The notes below the pieces were generated by a model, which was given only the letters and a program-made list of their open reading frames with translations, ran no database searches and was not told where the DNA came from. Below are positions 27,071-38,143 of a stretch of 64,000 nt of DNA, in pieces (position 1 is the stretch's first letter; the number at the start of each line of letters is the position of its first letter). This stretch comes from Warburgia ugandensis (lineage: Eukaryota > Streptophyta > Magnoliopsida > Canellales > Canellaceae). A program made the translations under genes and the position numbers. The stretch lies in the NCBI GenBank assembly GCA_035236585.1, contig CP141132.1, positions 19,505,945 to 19,569,944 on the forward strand. Reading direction: 5' to 3'.

Positions 27071-30000
27071 CCTAAAAATCCTCCAAAAATATTCATTAAA
27101 ATTTTCATGAAATTATCTTGCTTCCCCTAAAAAATCAGGTCTAGATTCATTCCCAAATTTTCCAATTTTCCAAAAATCTCTCTTCTTTCACTTTCTCTCT
27201 CTTCTCTCTAGATTGGAACAAGAGACCTAAATTCAATTACGCACTCTGTTCCAAAACTAATATGACAAATCCAACCTTTCATATTGTCCTAAACTACCTT
27301 ATCTAAAAAAATCCAAAATAAATTTCAAGATCCAACAGTGCAATCAACGAAAAATCACAAAACAATCTGTTATCAGGCAATCTTATCATTAATGGGATAT
27401 TTCTTTAAAATTGGAATGCAAAACCTATGTTTTTCTCCAATCAGGTAGGTGGAAACTCTTCCCATACTTATTTCATGTTATTTTATATAATTTTTATTTT
27501 TCTAAAATTAAGTTTAGATAAAAAATTATAAAAATCAAGTAAGGATAAGAACCCTTCATTTTTGTATGATGGAGACTCAGATGAAAAATCTAAGTAGTCC
27601 AATCAATCCAAAACGGTCCAAAACCCCTAGGGAAAAATTTTCAAGAAAATTCATCAAGTTTTGAGCCCTTGATTGAAGAGGAATTGATTGGACAATCCAA
27701 AATGGTTTGTCCGATCTTCTTTATAAGATCCAGCTCCTAGAATGCCACAACAAGACGTTGCACAGAAATGCACCATGTGGGAGCTTCTCTGCGTGCGATG
27801 ATGTCCTGACGAAAATTCACACAACATTGCAGGTCTTGGGCAGCGTGTTACTGCATGTGTCCCAATGACGAGCTCGCGGTGGCCGCTCTGCCCGACTAGA
27901 CCCGATCCACCCGAACGATTAGGACAGTCTGTTCTACTAGCCCAGATCAAATGTGGACTCTCAAAATGACTGTGAACTTCATTCACCAATTCTGGAGTAA
28001 TCTGAACTCCAAATTAAGATCGGAAAGAAGATATTGAAAGCTTGTAATGTATATTTTCTTCTGAAAGTATAAAATTAATAATAAAAAAATATTCAAGAAA
28101 CTTTCTATTCTTAGTAAATAAGCTTCCAATTTTCATAATCTCCAAGATCTGAGATGATCTGATCTTGGGGATCTGATTTAATGATGAAATAATGTTTAAA
28201 TAAAGTAATATCTATTATTTACTTTGATATATCTAAGATAAATTGAGAGATCTACCAATTATGGTAGTAAAACCCTAAAAATACAAAGGGACCCACTTAA
28301 TCACTGAGATCAAGCATGATCCAACCCCTTGGATGGGTTGTATAAATGGGATTATTATGAAATCCAGTTATATCATGGATTAAATATGACAAAAACAAGT
28401 GGATATGATCTCTGGATCTTAATGGAGTAAAAGCCCTAAATGTAATTAAAACCCTTCATCTAAAGAAAAAGATCTAAGATCTAATTGTTGGATCATAAGT
28501 AAAAGTTTTTAATAATCTTAATCTAATTAGTTTAATTTCTTTTATTTCATAATAGAATTGTAAATGTGATTTATATTATAAATTAGGAAACATGATAGTG
28601 TGAATGCTCTAAATGTTATTAGTTTGTTATTAGGTTGGTAGATTTAATTATCTTAGGGGCCATGTTAGTTTAAATTTGAAATTTTAGCATGATTCCATTA
28701 GATTAGTAGTAAAGTTTCAAGTATTTCATAACTTAAGATCATGCTAGTTTAAGTATAGTTTTATTTCATTAGGTTAAGTTACATTCATAGGAAGCATGTT
28801 AGTATAAATGGTCGTTAAACTTATATTGGATTTATGCTTTAAAGATTATGATTTATTTGTTGTCAAATTTTATTAGTAGATTCAATTGTTAAGTAGTTGT
28901 TGAGATATAATGAACATAAATCACCAAAAATGTAAACTCATGGAATCTAGAGATTCATGGACAATTAAGATTAGTGAATGAGTTTGACTTAATATTAGTA
29001 AGGTCTATAGTTAGTAGGGCAATATAAAGATGATCAAATCCTTGGCCCAAACTAAGAGAATAATAAACCCCTTGAATGGCATTTTAAATGTTCATGGATT
29101 TAATTAAAATCAATTAGAAAGGGTACTTAGGGTTAAAATGCTCATAGGAGCCTTATAAAAGGTTGAGCTAAGGTCACTCTAGTGAATGCTGAACATGGTG
29201 GTTAAGGGGGTTCTCTAATAGAGCCTCGCTCTTCCCCTACCTTCTGTTGACATTTGTGAGTCTAAACACCTCCTTACATGAGTAATGAAGTAACCACTTT
29301 GTGTTCAGCCATTCAGCTGGTAAGCCTTAGTCAATTGGAAATAAGAGGAGCTGTCTAGACATAGGATGAAATAAGCTATCTTCAACTAGTAAAACATTAA
29401 CTGGTTGAATAATGATAATAATAAGAGCATAAAAGGTTAATAAATTAACTAACCCTAATAAAAATTATAGGTAAGATAAGGATGATCAAACAAGATCCAT
29501 GGGATCTTGAATGATCAAAAACAATAAAAGAAATAAATACTTTTTGATGTATGATATATACATAGATATTGCTTACAATTTAGATCAAATAGAATAGAAG
29601 ATCTGAACCCTTGATCAAATATGATTCAAGGAAGAGAACCAAGATCATCCTCCTTAGGGATGATCAAACAACTGAACTTAGATCAAAGAAGAACTAAATG
29701 ATACAAGATTTAAGCCCTTGATCTTTAACAACAAGTATAAATTGTTGATCAAAGGATCTATGAAAGATCATGATAAAAGAAAGAAATATACAAAGACTTA
29801 GAATAGAAAATACTTAGATCTAAAAGATTAGAAGATCATTCTAACCATTAGATCTATTGATCAATAGGATAGACACTATATGAGGAAGATAGATCATGAT
29901 AGGACAAGAGATCTAGATCCTTTATATCAAAGGCCAAGATTAAACAAAGAATATAGATAGGATAAAAAAAATATAAGATTATTTAGATTGTATAAATATT

Positions 30001-30838
30001 AACAGTATGTATGGATTTACAAATTACAAATGCCAGTCAGGATCATGGAAGATCTGAAGAGATGGATCACTACTTGAAGGTAGGAGGATTTTATAAATGC
30101 ATCTATATGAGAAATACATGTTGAATACATGATCTTATGTCTGGAAATGTTGACAAGTATAATGTAAATACTTGTATTAAATCCATTGAAAACCCTTATG
30201 ATCCAACCAAAACACATAAAATAGTTAAGTTAGAATTGAGGAAAACCTTAAGTGAATAAGGAACTAGAAGGTATTCTAACCCTAGATAAACAGACAAATT
30301 GTTTGATAAGTGTAAAAATCAATACATGGGAATCATTCATATAGAATGGTGATCCCTAAACTTATATGAACATGGGTATCAGTCATTGTAAATGATGATT
30401 CCTAAGTTTGAAGTGAAATCATATCCTCAGTATAAGAATACCAAAATACAAGGATGATGATATAAACAGACAAGACGTCTGATAAGTAAAAGAATACTTT
30501 ATATACAAGCAAGGAGGCTTGTGGTTTTTGTTTTAAACAGGCGTATGCCTGGGGATGCTATGCTAAGAGGGTTATGAGGGTTTGGCCACCCGCTCTCCGA
30601 AATGTGATATATATGATGACACCGTGCCCAAAGAGAGGCAAAATGTTGGGTGGGACAATTATGGAAGGCCACCACTATGATGGTCTGTCTTCCCATATAA
30701 ACATGACATAGATGATTTTTCACATCTAATATCCGTGGAGTATGAAAGTAGTTATCCGAGCACACTAGTACGGATTAGACTACAACATAGTAGTCCTTTG
30801 AGTATTTTGCATTATGATGCATGGCATAATGAGATGCC

Positions 30839-30986
30839 GATACTACCCAAATAAGGGAGTATTTTTCCAACAAAGTTTGGATGTTTTATCAACTCAGTAT
30901 GGCTGAGTGTGATGATACTGCCCAAATGAGGAGTATTTTCCAGCAGAGTCTAGATGATTGATCAACTCAATGTATCTAAGTGTGAC
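30839..30986 (+). repeat. 74-bp tandem duplication within solo LTR A
   Basis: Two units begin GATACTACCCAAAT (30839) and GATACTGCCCAAAT (30914), and both include GAGTATTTT and ATCAACTCA. They differ by substitutions and small indels, so the duplication is not recent. Confidence 0.75.
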
Positions 30987-31186
30987 TATTGATGTTTGAA
31001 ATATTAACTATTTTTCACAGTTTTGACCGTATATATATGACATATATAGTATGTACATGTAAGGATGTACATATATGACAAAGTAAAGAGATTGATCTAT
31101 GAGTATGAATAATGGGATTATGAAGTATTAAGATTATACTGCTAAATTATTATGCTTCTTGAATCCTCTATCAAGCATAGCTTGTT

Positions 31187-31222
31187 GAGATATTGTAAAT
31201 GTTTGAATGTTTACAATATCTC
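31187..31222. other. Perfect hairpin in solo LTR A
   Basis: GAGATATTGTAAA and TTTACAATATCTC form 13-bp perfect arms around a 10-nt loop, 398 bp before the LTR 3' end. See also 3845-3872 and 9666-9701. Confidence 0.8.
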
Positions 31223-31620
31223 AGATACAGAGAAGGAGAATTAGGAGCTCAAGAATTGAGAAGACTTTGAAGAATTATCAATCAGGGTATATCCCTTGAA
31301 GACATGTATTTTTATTTGAGAGTTTTTATTGTATGGTGAGCTTTGGAATTTGAATTATGTAATTTGGACAAGTATTGTACTGATACTTGAGCTGTACTGT
31401 GAACCACTAGATGGATTCTGAAATTTAATAAAAGTATATTCCTTCAATAGAATTTTATCTTGTACAAAGTTCTACTTATGTTATATATGAAGTGATGACT
31501 TGGGTTTTACAAAACAAGTTCTCAAGAAAAGAATTTTCGCTGCTTTGTTTTGCGAAAAGTTATTACTACTGAGGGTGCCCTACTTTTGAAAAATGTATTA
31601 CAAAAACTCGGGTCATCACA

Positions 31621-32100
31621 CCTAGCCTCAACAATTAAATTAAAATCAATCTAGAAGAGACCTTAGCAACCTACAAGATCATAGAACCCTCTTGGAAAAA
31701 GGTGACCTAGTGCCACTCTAGTGGCCCCTACTTGATCAGTTGCATTGGTATTTAAACAATAAGTTATGCCAACACATTTGATGACTTAGATTACCTACGG
31801 CTGACTGACAAGGCTGTGATGTGATTGATTAACGTAGGATCTAAGTAGTAAGCAATAGGGCAAGTTTGAAAGAAGGAAGGAGCTACATAGGCTGGACATA
31901 ACCTAAAAGCCACTCCCCCATAGAAAATAAAGAAAAATCTACCTTTCAACTTGTTTGAAATAGGGTTAGGATATATTGTGTGCCTTTGTTTGCATCATAC
32001 GGCATATAGGTTACGTTATCTTGTTTAGGTTTTCCTAAATTAGGTAGAAAAAAATGTACTCTTTCATTGTATACAATGATTTGTTTTCATTTTATACAAA
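31621..32100 (+). other. Athila-like leader, copy 1, second part
   Basis: Continues the leader from 26506. Homologous to 18590-19090 and, in reverse complement, to 44880-45030. No gene. Confidence 0.6.
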
Positions 32101-33245
32101 GTCGAGTTACCCAAAAGGCAAGACTTAAGAAATCAAGCAGATTTAAAAACCCTTGCCAAAACATCCAATGAATAAGTAGTGGCTAAGCCTTTAAGAGGCT
32201 ATTCAATGCCGATACAATATAACTCCCCATCATGTAGAGAGTGACCTGTATCAAATGCAGAGTATTTTAAGTTAAAACTAGGCATCATCAAACTTCTGCC
32301 AACCTTTTGTGGTCTAGATAAGGAGCATCCCCACCACCATGTCTAGGAATTCCTTGATATTTGGTCTAGATTTAGATATCCTAACTTTTTTTTTTTACTC
32401 TATTAGATTGCGGCTATTCTCCTTCTTTTTAAAGGATAAAGCAAAGGCATGGCTACGTTCATTAGATGTACGGTCCATCACTAATTGGAAGCAATTGCCC
32501 ATGAAATTCCTAAACAAATTCTTTCCAATCAACAAAACCAGCACTCTCTATAGAGAAATTATAAATTTTCAATAGAAAGAGGGTAAGCATTTTATGAATG
32601 TTGGGAGAGGTGGAAGGATCTACTACTCAAGTGTCCACACCATAGTTTTGAGAAATGGCAACAAATACAATATCTCTACGAAGGTCTAATGCCACAAAAC
32701 CAATGATACAATTGATGCCACTAGTGATGGGGCACTCTAGACTAAGAATGATGTGGAGGCATGGAATTTCTTCAAAACTCTATTTGAGAATTCTCAGCAA
32801 TGAGGTTATTATATCAAAATGAATAGATTTCCATAGCCTCAAAGAAAAGGTAGTATATATGAGACAGGGGCCACTCATGACCTCTATAAAAAAATAGAAA
32901 TATCAATAGATAGGATGGATAGATTAGATTGATGATCTTGTTACAAAATTTGGAGGAGTTGTGTTGGCTAGAGAATCTATTATGCAACCTCATCCTGAGG
33001 TTTGTTCAGGATTCTTAGCATAAACAATCAATATTCTAATCATTACAATCCTAATTCAGGGAGGAACATGTGCAATTCCCCCTCAACCTTACCTAGAGCC
33101 CCAACTGCATAGCAACATGTACCACAACAGAATTTCCTCCACAACAGAGGAAAAAATCTTAACAAAAGATCCTAAGTTTGTTTATTTAGAGTTCATTAGA
33201 ATCCAATTATAATAGTAAACAAATAATATAGACGCACTCATAATG
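32100..33245 (+). pseudogene. Athila-like gag remnant, copy 1
   Basis: Blocks read LKDKAKAWLRSLDVRSITNW (32430-32490), then KFLNKFFPINKT, NFQ, YECWERWKDLLLKCPHH (32590-32645) and IQYLYEGLMP (32670-32700). This is the gag core of Athila-like Ty3/gypsy elements. Stops occur at several points. The frame ends where CACTA sequence begins near 33246. The coat function is lost. Confidence 0.7.
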
Positions 33246-33249
33246 TCAA

Positions 33250-33512
33250 ACTAGTTCCTTCGCTATTTTCATGATATGAAAATTCTTTTAAACCTTGGAA
33301 TAAGAGAAAATACCATAGGACCTTTGTAGGTAAGTCTTTCACCTATTTAGTTGAATTCTTCTTCAACTTCTATCTTGACTGTCCACAAGTTCAACATGTA
33401 GTTATATGCTTATGCTCCTTCCGGTACAAGATGCAATCATTAGGATGAGCATGTATCTTATCATACTTTACCCCTAATGCAGCAAGTGTTTTCTTTGCCT
33501 CCAATGTGACCT
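33250..33512 (-). pseudogene. TNP2-like CACTA transposase, second block
   Basis: On the minus strand, AKKTLAALGVKYDKIHA and HPNDCILYRKEHK are followed by a TC.TCGQSR segment and then LPTKVLWYF, with a one-base shift to SLIPRFKRIF. This is the conserved region of the TNP2 transposase family (plant CACTA, transposase_21 type). The cysteine positions of HPNDC and TCG fit the family's zinc-binding motif. Stops follow TTC and SR. The catalytic core further downstream is absent. Confidence 0.75.
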
Positions 33513-33520
33513 GACCAATT

Positions 33521-33825
33521 TGTCCCTTGGCCCATAGGTCCTGACACAAGGTTAGAATTCTAGCTCTTCCAGAGTAGTATCTCACTGATGGCTCGGGACC
33601 CCCGCAAGGAGGCCTTCTTCACCTTCCACCTAAGCTGCGCAGGAAAGGCCCAAAGCTAATCCCAGGGGACAATAAAGCTTCATAGGGTCTTTCTATCCAG
33701 GCGCAGGTAGTATGCATCTTCACAGACATGTCTCTTCACTGAGCCTCTCTCTGAGACAGTACCCAGATCATTACGCCTTTCATGTGGGTCGAAACTTACC
33801 CGACAAGGAATTTCACTACATTAGG
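33521..33825 (-). other. Nuclear plastid-DNA insertion: part of chloroplast 23S rRNA
   Basis: The minus strand carries chloroplast 23S rRNA sequence, recognisable from GAAATTCCTTGTCGGGTAAG, GAAAGACCCTATGAAGCTTT, CTTTCCTGCGCAGCTTAGG and GAGCTAGAATTCTAACC in the order of the gene. It is about 305 bp of a 2.8-kb gene. Most differences from the plastid sequence as I recall it are C to T or G to A. The bacterial and mitochondrial versions of this region differ clearly, so plastid origin is secure. It interrupts the TNP2 coding sequence and is not a functional rRNA. Confidence 0.9.
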
Positions 33826-33839
33826 TAGTATTTTACCCA

Positions 33840-34270
33840 TCACTTTCAAGTTCTATAAAACCTTGATCTAAAAAACCAAACCTCAATTTAATGTTGTATA
33901 GTTCTACCACTATAGACAACTTGGTATAAGCTTTATACCCATTAGCTTCCTCCAATGTAGTCCAAAATTGTTCAAGGTCATCTTGGGAATCATCGCTCAA
34001 AGCATCAATGTAGATATAGTATATGTGGCACTTCTTACTATATCTTCATATTCAAATCTTCTCACCCTTATAAAGGGCCGTGAGGAAGTTTTTCTCCATG
34101 CCAAATCTAAGGGTGATTGGTTTCATCGATTCCACTGAAGCACAAATATTCTCTCAACTTGCCTATAGTTATCTTTTTTAGGTTTCCACATCTCGAGCAT
34201 AGACAATGCATGCAATTACAATCACCCTTGCCCTAAGTGCAAACTCTTTAAACTTTTATATTCCCTATTC
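33840..34270 (-). pseudogene. TNP2-like CACTA transposase, N-terminal block
   Basis: On the minus strand a cysteine-rich start reads CNCMHCLCSRCGNLKK, then GKLREYLCFSGIDE, as in the N-terminal domain of TNP2. Further down, YKAYTKLSIVVELYNIK and FGFLDQGF match the next conserved region, which in intact proteins runs into the AKKTL block. Here the plastid insert comes between them. Frameshifts separate the blocks. Confidence 0.7.
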
Positions 34271-34789
34271 ATATTATCTTAATGATCTTAGCATGATCAT
34301 CCAAGTATATTTGTCCATTTTTTCAAAAACAGAAGATCAAATGTGTCCCAAGACTTTTATACATGAAAAGATTAGTGTTCCATTAAGCATTTTACCAAAC
34401 ACTAAGTGTGTGAATTACAATACATTGGAAAACACTAAATTATATGCATGCATGGAGATTTTGCAATTAACAAAAAAGATTGATGCAATTAAACATGAAA
34501 TATCCATATATAGGAAGGAAAAGATTAACTTTAACAAATGAATTTTTTCTCATCACAATATTCATGAAAATATATAAAACATGACATAAAGCAAGAAAGA
34601 TCCTTACCAACACTCCAATTGATATCGGCTGAGAATATATATGTAAGTCCAATTCTATTGTCATGTTTTAATTAAAGTTATCCAAAGCAAAAAGGCACTA
34701 AGACAAGGTTTAGGCTATGTACGTAGTTTGATATGCTGTTATGTCAATGAAGGTTGTTGAAGACATGAAATCAAAGATAGTTATAGAGC

Positions 34790-35064
34790 TTCATAAATAA
34801 GAATGTGTTTAAGGACACTTTTACAAAATTGTCTTTAAAAGCTGGATTTTCAAAGACAATTTTACTAATTGTCTTCTTAAGTTCTTCTAATGAAAAAAAG
34901 TGTTCTTCTTGTGAAACTAAAGAAGATGGTTAGCATAGAACTGTCTTCTTAAGCATGATTTTTAAAGATGGAATGGAGAAACTATCTTACATTATTTTTA
35001 CAAAGATATTTTATGAAAAACCATCTTGTTTTTTCCATCTTTAAAAGTACCAATTATAGTAGTG
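34790..35064. repeat. Subterminal repeats of the second CACTA element
   Basis: AAGACAATTTT, GTCTTTAAAAG, AAGATGG and their complements recur every 20-50 bp up to the terminus. The spelling differs from the repeats of the first CACTA element, so this is a different subfamily. From 34271 to 34789 the sequence is AT-rich and I see no gene. Confidence 0.6.
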
Positions 35065-35069
35065 AGATG

Positions 35070-35400
35070 TTCTAGCATGATGATGCATATATGTGAACTC
35101 ATTTCCAATGGGTTGAATGATTACGGTGTTATTGTTACTAAGCCATTTGACAAACCATGGGATTATGTCAAGAAGCCACCTTTGGAAAACTTCATTGAGT
35201 CCCCTCCCTAATTGTTGAAAAAGTTGCGCAAGTAAACTATTAAAATGGCCATATGCCATTCCCACAAGGCCTAAATAGGTTCAACACCTAGATGATACTA
35301 ATCCCAACAAGTTTCGCACATATAATAAGATGAATTGCCATGATACCAAACATTGTTGGAACCTTAAAGGCCCATATGTGAAAATTATTATCAGAAGGTG
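35070..35400 (+). pseudogene. Tat-like gag, C-terminal remnant
   Basis: PNKFRTYNKMNCHDTKHCWN near 35308-35367 corresponds to the gag zinc-knuckle region (usually YC..H...GH.T..C..L). The first cysteine and the glycine are altered. A short frame at 35094-35210 ends just before it. Confidence 0.5.
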
Positions 35401-36649
35401 TCCTCAAGGAATGAATCTTTGCCTATTTTCTCCTCTACAAGCCTCCCCTCTGTACCTACAAATAGCCCATAAGCTACATTGAGCCACCAGAGGATATCAC
35501 CCAAACCTATCATGACCTTAGCCCCTAATGGTTAATCCCCAGATTATCACCATCTCTTCTATCCCAAAACCATGTCCACAACCTTTCATAGCTACCATGA
35601 TGCCTTGGACACAAGGTAGTAGATTGTCTTTCCAAAAAGACACACATAAGTGCTCCTTCAGGACTACATTGATGTCAGAGACCTTGTTGTTTCATGCCAT
35701 CTTCAAAACCCATTCCATACACCATAGAAAAACTACCTCACTACATTGAGCCCCTGCTACCTTATTTAAAGCTTGCATATGTATCTCAATATTCCCACAA
35801 AATGACGAGACCAACTTTGAACTTGTCATAGAAAGGCAGAATGATCTCAGTAATGGTACCCCTTACTCTCTCTATCATGACATGATTAGGCATGTTACTT
35901 CTATCATTTAGTGTGCCAAGATCCTATTCGTCAAGACCACACCTAGCCAATTTCAAGCCATCAATATTGTCTATAGTGTCAAGACCCTGTCTGTCAAGAC
36001 CACACCTAGCCAATTTCAAGCTATCAATATGGTTGAAATCTTCCCTCTAACGTGACAAAGGTAAAGCTCCTATCATTTACTACACACCAATTCCAAAAAA
36101 TTCCATCCTCATGACCTCAAGTACACCACTATCTGCATGGTCCATCCATTCTACTTCTAAACCATCATCTCAGGGGTACAAGGCCAAATGTTCATCCTAA
36201 AACAAGCCTTCACCATAATCCTAGTGCTAGAGCAAAGAATATTCATCCTGAAATCACCTTCACCACCAACTATTACAAGCAATACTTTCCAAATCATCCT
36301 TACTCTTATCCAAGTTACCCAAGGAGTTTCTTGAGTCACTTATGGGGTTACAATTTCAGACCATTCAGTCTAGCTTTAGGTCAACCTACCCCATTAACCA
36401 AGGAGAGAATACTAGTACATTTCACTAATCATGATGATGAGTTAATCAAACAACTCAAAATGACCCAGGCTCATATATTTGTATGGAGATTATTCATGGC
36501 CTTTGAAAGGCATTGCTAGATAATCTTGGAGTAAATTAATCAAGTTTGAGTCCCCACTCACACTCTTCAGAACATTTGGCTGCTATAGTAAGGGTTATGC
36601 ACATGTTGAAAGCCCTCACCATTTAATGATGCAGACATGCCATCATAAA
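35401..36649 (+). other. Tat-like gag-protease spacer with a tandem duplication
   Basis: No conserved domain was recognised; short proline-rich frames fit the spacer between gag and protease. Two copies of a roughly 62-bp unit lie at 35912-35973 and 35974-36036, both containing GTCAAGACCACACCTAGCCA. Confidence 0.45.
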
Positions 36650-37080
36650 AGATTAATTGCAATAAGTCATTGTTCATCACTGTTGAATGCTCTAGGACGA
36701 TAGTGTTGAGAGTCTTACTCGATAATGGCCCATAAGTTAACATGTGTCCCTTCAGACAAACTTGGCACTCAGCATTAATTTGGATCATTTTAAACCAACA
36801 TCTTAGGGAATTTTGGCATACTATAGTACCAAGAGGTAGATATATGGGGCAATGGGCATGGAAGCTCTAGTTGGACCAACCACATGTATGGTACCTTTTA
36901 GGTAGTTGATATTATGGATCTTTCAACTTCCTACAAGGGAGACCTTGGACACATTCAGCAAAACCAATACCCTCTCCACTCTATCAAAAGCTTAAATTTG
37001 TTGATAAAACCAACACCATCACTACCCTCAGGGATGATGACGGTCTTATGGGAGCCCTAGAAGCCAAAAGGTTCAAACCT
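36650..37080 (+). pseudogene. Tat-like aspartic protease remnant
   Basis: Around 36680, VLRVLLDNGP carries the active-site LLDNG. It is followed by NMCPFRQT, LAYYSTKR, a VGPTTCMVPF block and then (after a shift) a PWTHSAKPIPS block near 36945. This order is that of Tat/Ogre-type proteases (LVDNGS, FDGSKRE, GP..F, LGRPW.H). Stops and at least one frameshift are present. Confidence 0.65.
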
Positions 37081-38143
37081 AGGGTTAATTTGAATAAACT
37101 TCAACTGAATGATTTCACATTTTGTAAGATCTACAATGTTCATATGAACTGATCTCAAGATGAAGCCAGCCCTCTTCCTTGTATAGAACAAGGTGGTTTC
37201 AGATATCATAAGAAAAATGAAGTACTTTTCAAGCTCTACTCTAGCAAAAAGAGTTAGGACCTATGAACTTTCATAGCAAAACACTCTAAGCAAAGCCATC
37301 ATGGTTTGAGATATTAAGATTCAGAAGAAGAAACAAAGTATTAGTATGGTCAAGGGTTTGCATGAAAAGGCTCTCTCGCATCATGTAATGTCATATGTAT
37401 GATAGATGTGGTGTGATGATTGATCTCAATGATATTGGTCATCCCCAAGTTTCAACAAATGAATGATCTTCCTCATATTTCAACCCAGACATTTTTGGTA
37501 TGCCCCTAATAACCAATGAATAGTAAGTGCTTTTCATTGTGTAGATCCTATTTCAATGGGAACTTGATGAGTTGATCTACCTAGAAGGAGAATCATGACC
37601 ATTCTATGACTTCCTTGGGCCATGGTTCAATGAGGAGACTCAGACAATGCTCTAGAATTTAAAATCTTCTTTCAACTATCTCACTTCTGATGTTGAAAGT
37701 GTGTTAAGTTGTGACATTAAAGACATGATTGTGGAAGACCTTGGAGATGTTGAAATACAAAAATTCTTTGAAAAAGATTATATTGCAATTATTAGTCATT
37801 AAAAACACTTTTTTATCTCCACCTCCTAATATACCACCATTGGTTCTGTAAATAACTAGGCCATCGACCATATCACTCTAGCTGATCTGACTTTCCTTAT
37901 CCCTAAGAATCCTTATCTACTTCCAACTTTTGAATTAATTTGAATCTTTGAGTATTCATGTGTCCCTTCTTTTCAACATCTCTATTTTGTTGATTAGTCC
38001 AAAGTACTAATGATGGTCCTCTTGTTGAGCTCTTAAAAATGATCAAACAAGCAAAACAGAACTGAGCTAGACCTATGGATGACGAACTTAAAAGCATTAA
38101 TGAAGAAATGCAAAATAATAAACAGGATCTTTCAATTAGTAGT
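37081..38143 (+). other. Tat-like protease-RT linker
   Basis: Low-complexity, poorly conserved linker. The last part, near 38070-38140, reads PMDDELKSINEEMQ and continues in sense on the far side of the Athila-like insertion at 50120. No separate gene seen. Confidence 0.45.

Larger units (their letters stand above)
26507..31620 (+). mobile_element. Long solo LTR (copy A), 5.1 kb
   Basis: It starts TGTAATAACCCC and ends GGGTCATCACA. The flanks are CTTAG and CCTAG, a 5-bp target duplication with one mismatch, and the interrupted leader continues on both sides as in the uninterrupted paralog at 18515-18700. Blocks shared with copies B and D show it is the same family. No coding domain is present between the ends. 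A somewhat more GC-rich leader-like segment lies at 27740-27960. A length of 5 kb is large for an LTR and is known for some Tat/Ogre-type, Tekay-type and LARD elements; which of these applies is not decided here. Confidence 0.75.
33246..35064 (-). mobile_element. CACTA element fragment, 5' end on the minus strand
   Basis: On the minus strand the end at 35064 reads CACTACTATAATTGG. It is followed by subterminal repeats (35064-34790) and then a TNP2 gene from about 34270 downward. The fragment stops at about 33246 inside TNP2, so the 3' part is missing. Three bases (AGA) follow the terminus at 35065-35067. Athila gag lies beyond one side and Tat gag beyond the other. Plastid DNA is embedded in it. 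Confidence 0.7.

Noticed and set aside
27654-27989. 111-codon minus-strand frame in a more GC-rich segment
   Set aside because: It lies in the leader part of solo LTR A. The related segment in copy B (12150-12650) does not preserve it.
30499-30765. 88-codon minus-strand frame
   Set aside because: It sits inside solo LTR A, has no recognisable motif and no counterpart frame in the related LTRs.
30839-30986. CRISPR-like or regularly spaced repeat arrays
   Set aside because: Only two adjacent tandem units occur here, and elsewhere the repeats are subterminal or microsatellite. No repeat-spacer pattern occurs, and the sequence is a plant nuclear genome.
33391-33585. Single 64-codon minus-strand frame as a gene
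   Set aside because: Its first third is plastid rRNA and the rest is TNP2, so it is a chimera of two unrelated pieces.
33521-33825. Functional rRNA gene
   Set aside because: Only about a tenth of 23S rRNA is present, with many substitutions and no neighbouring plastid genes.
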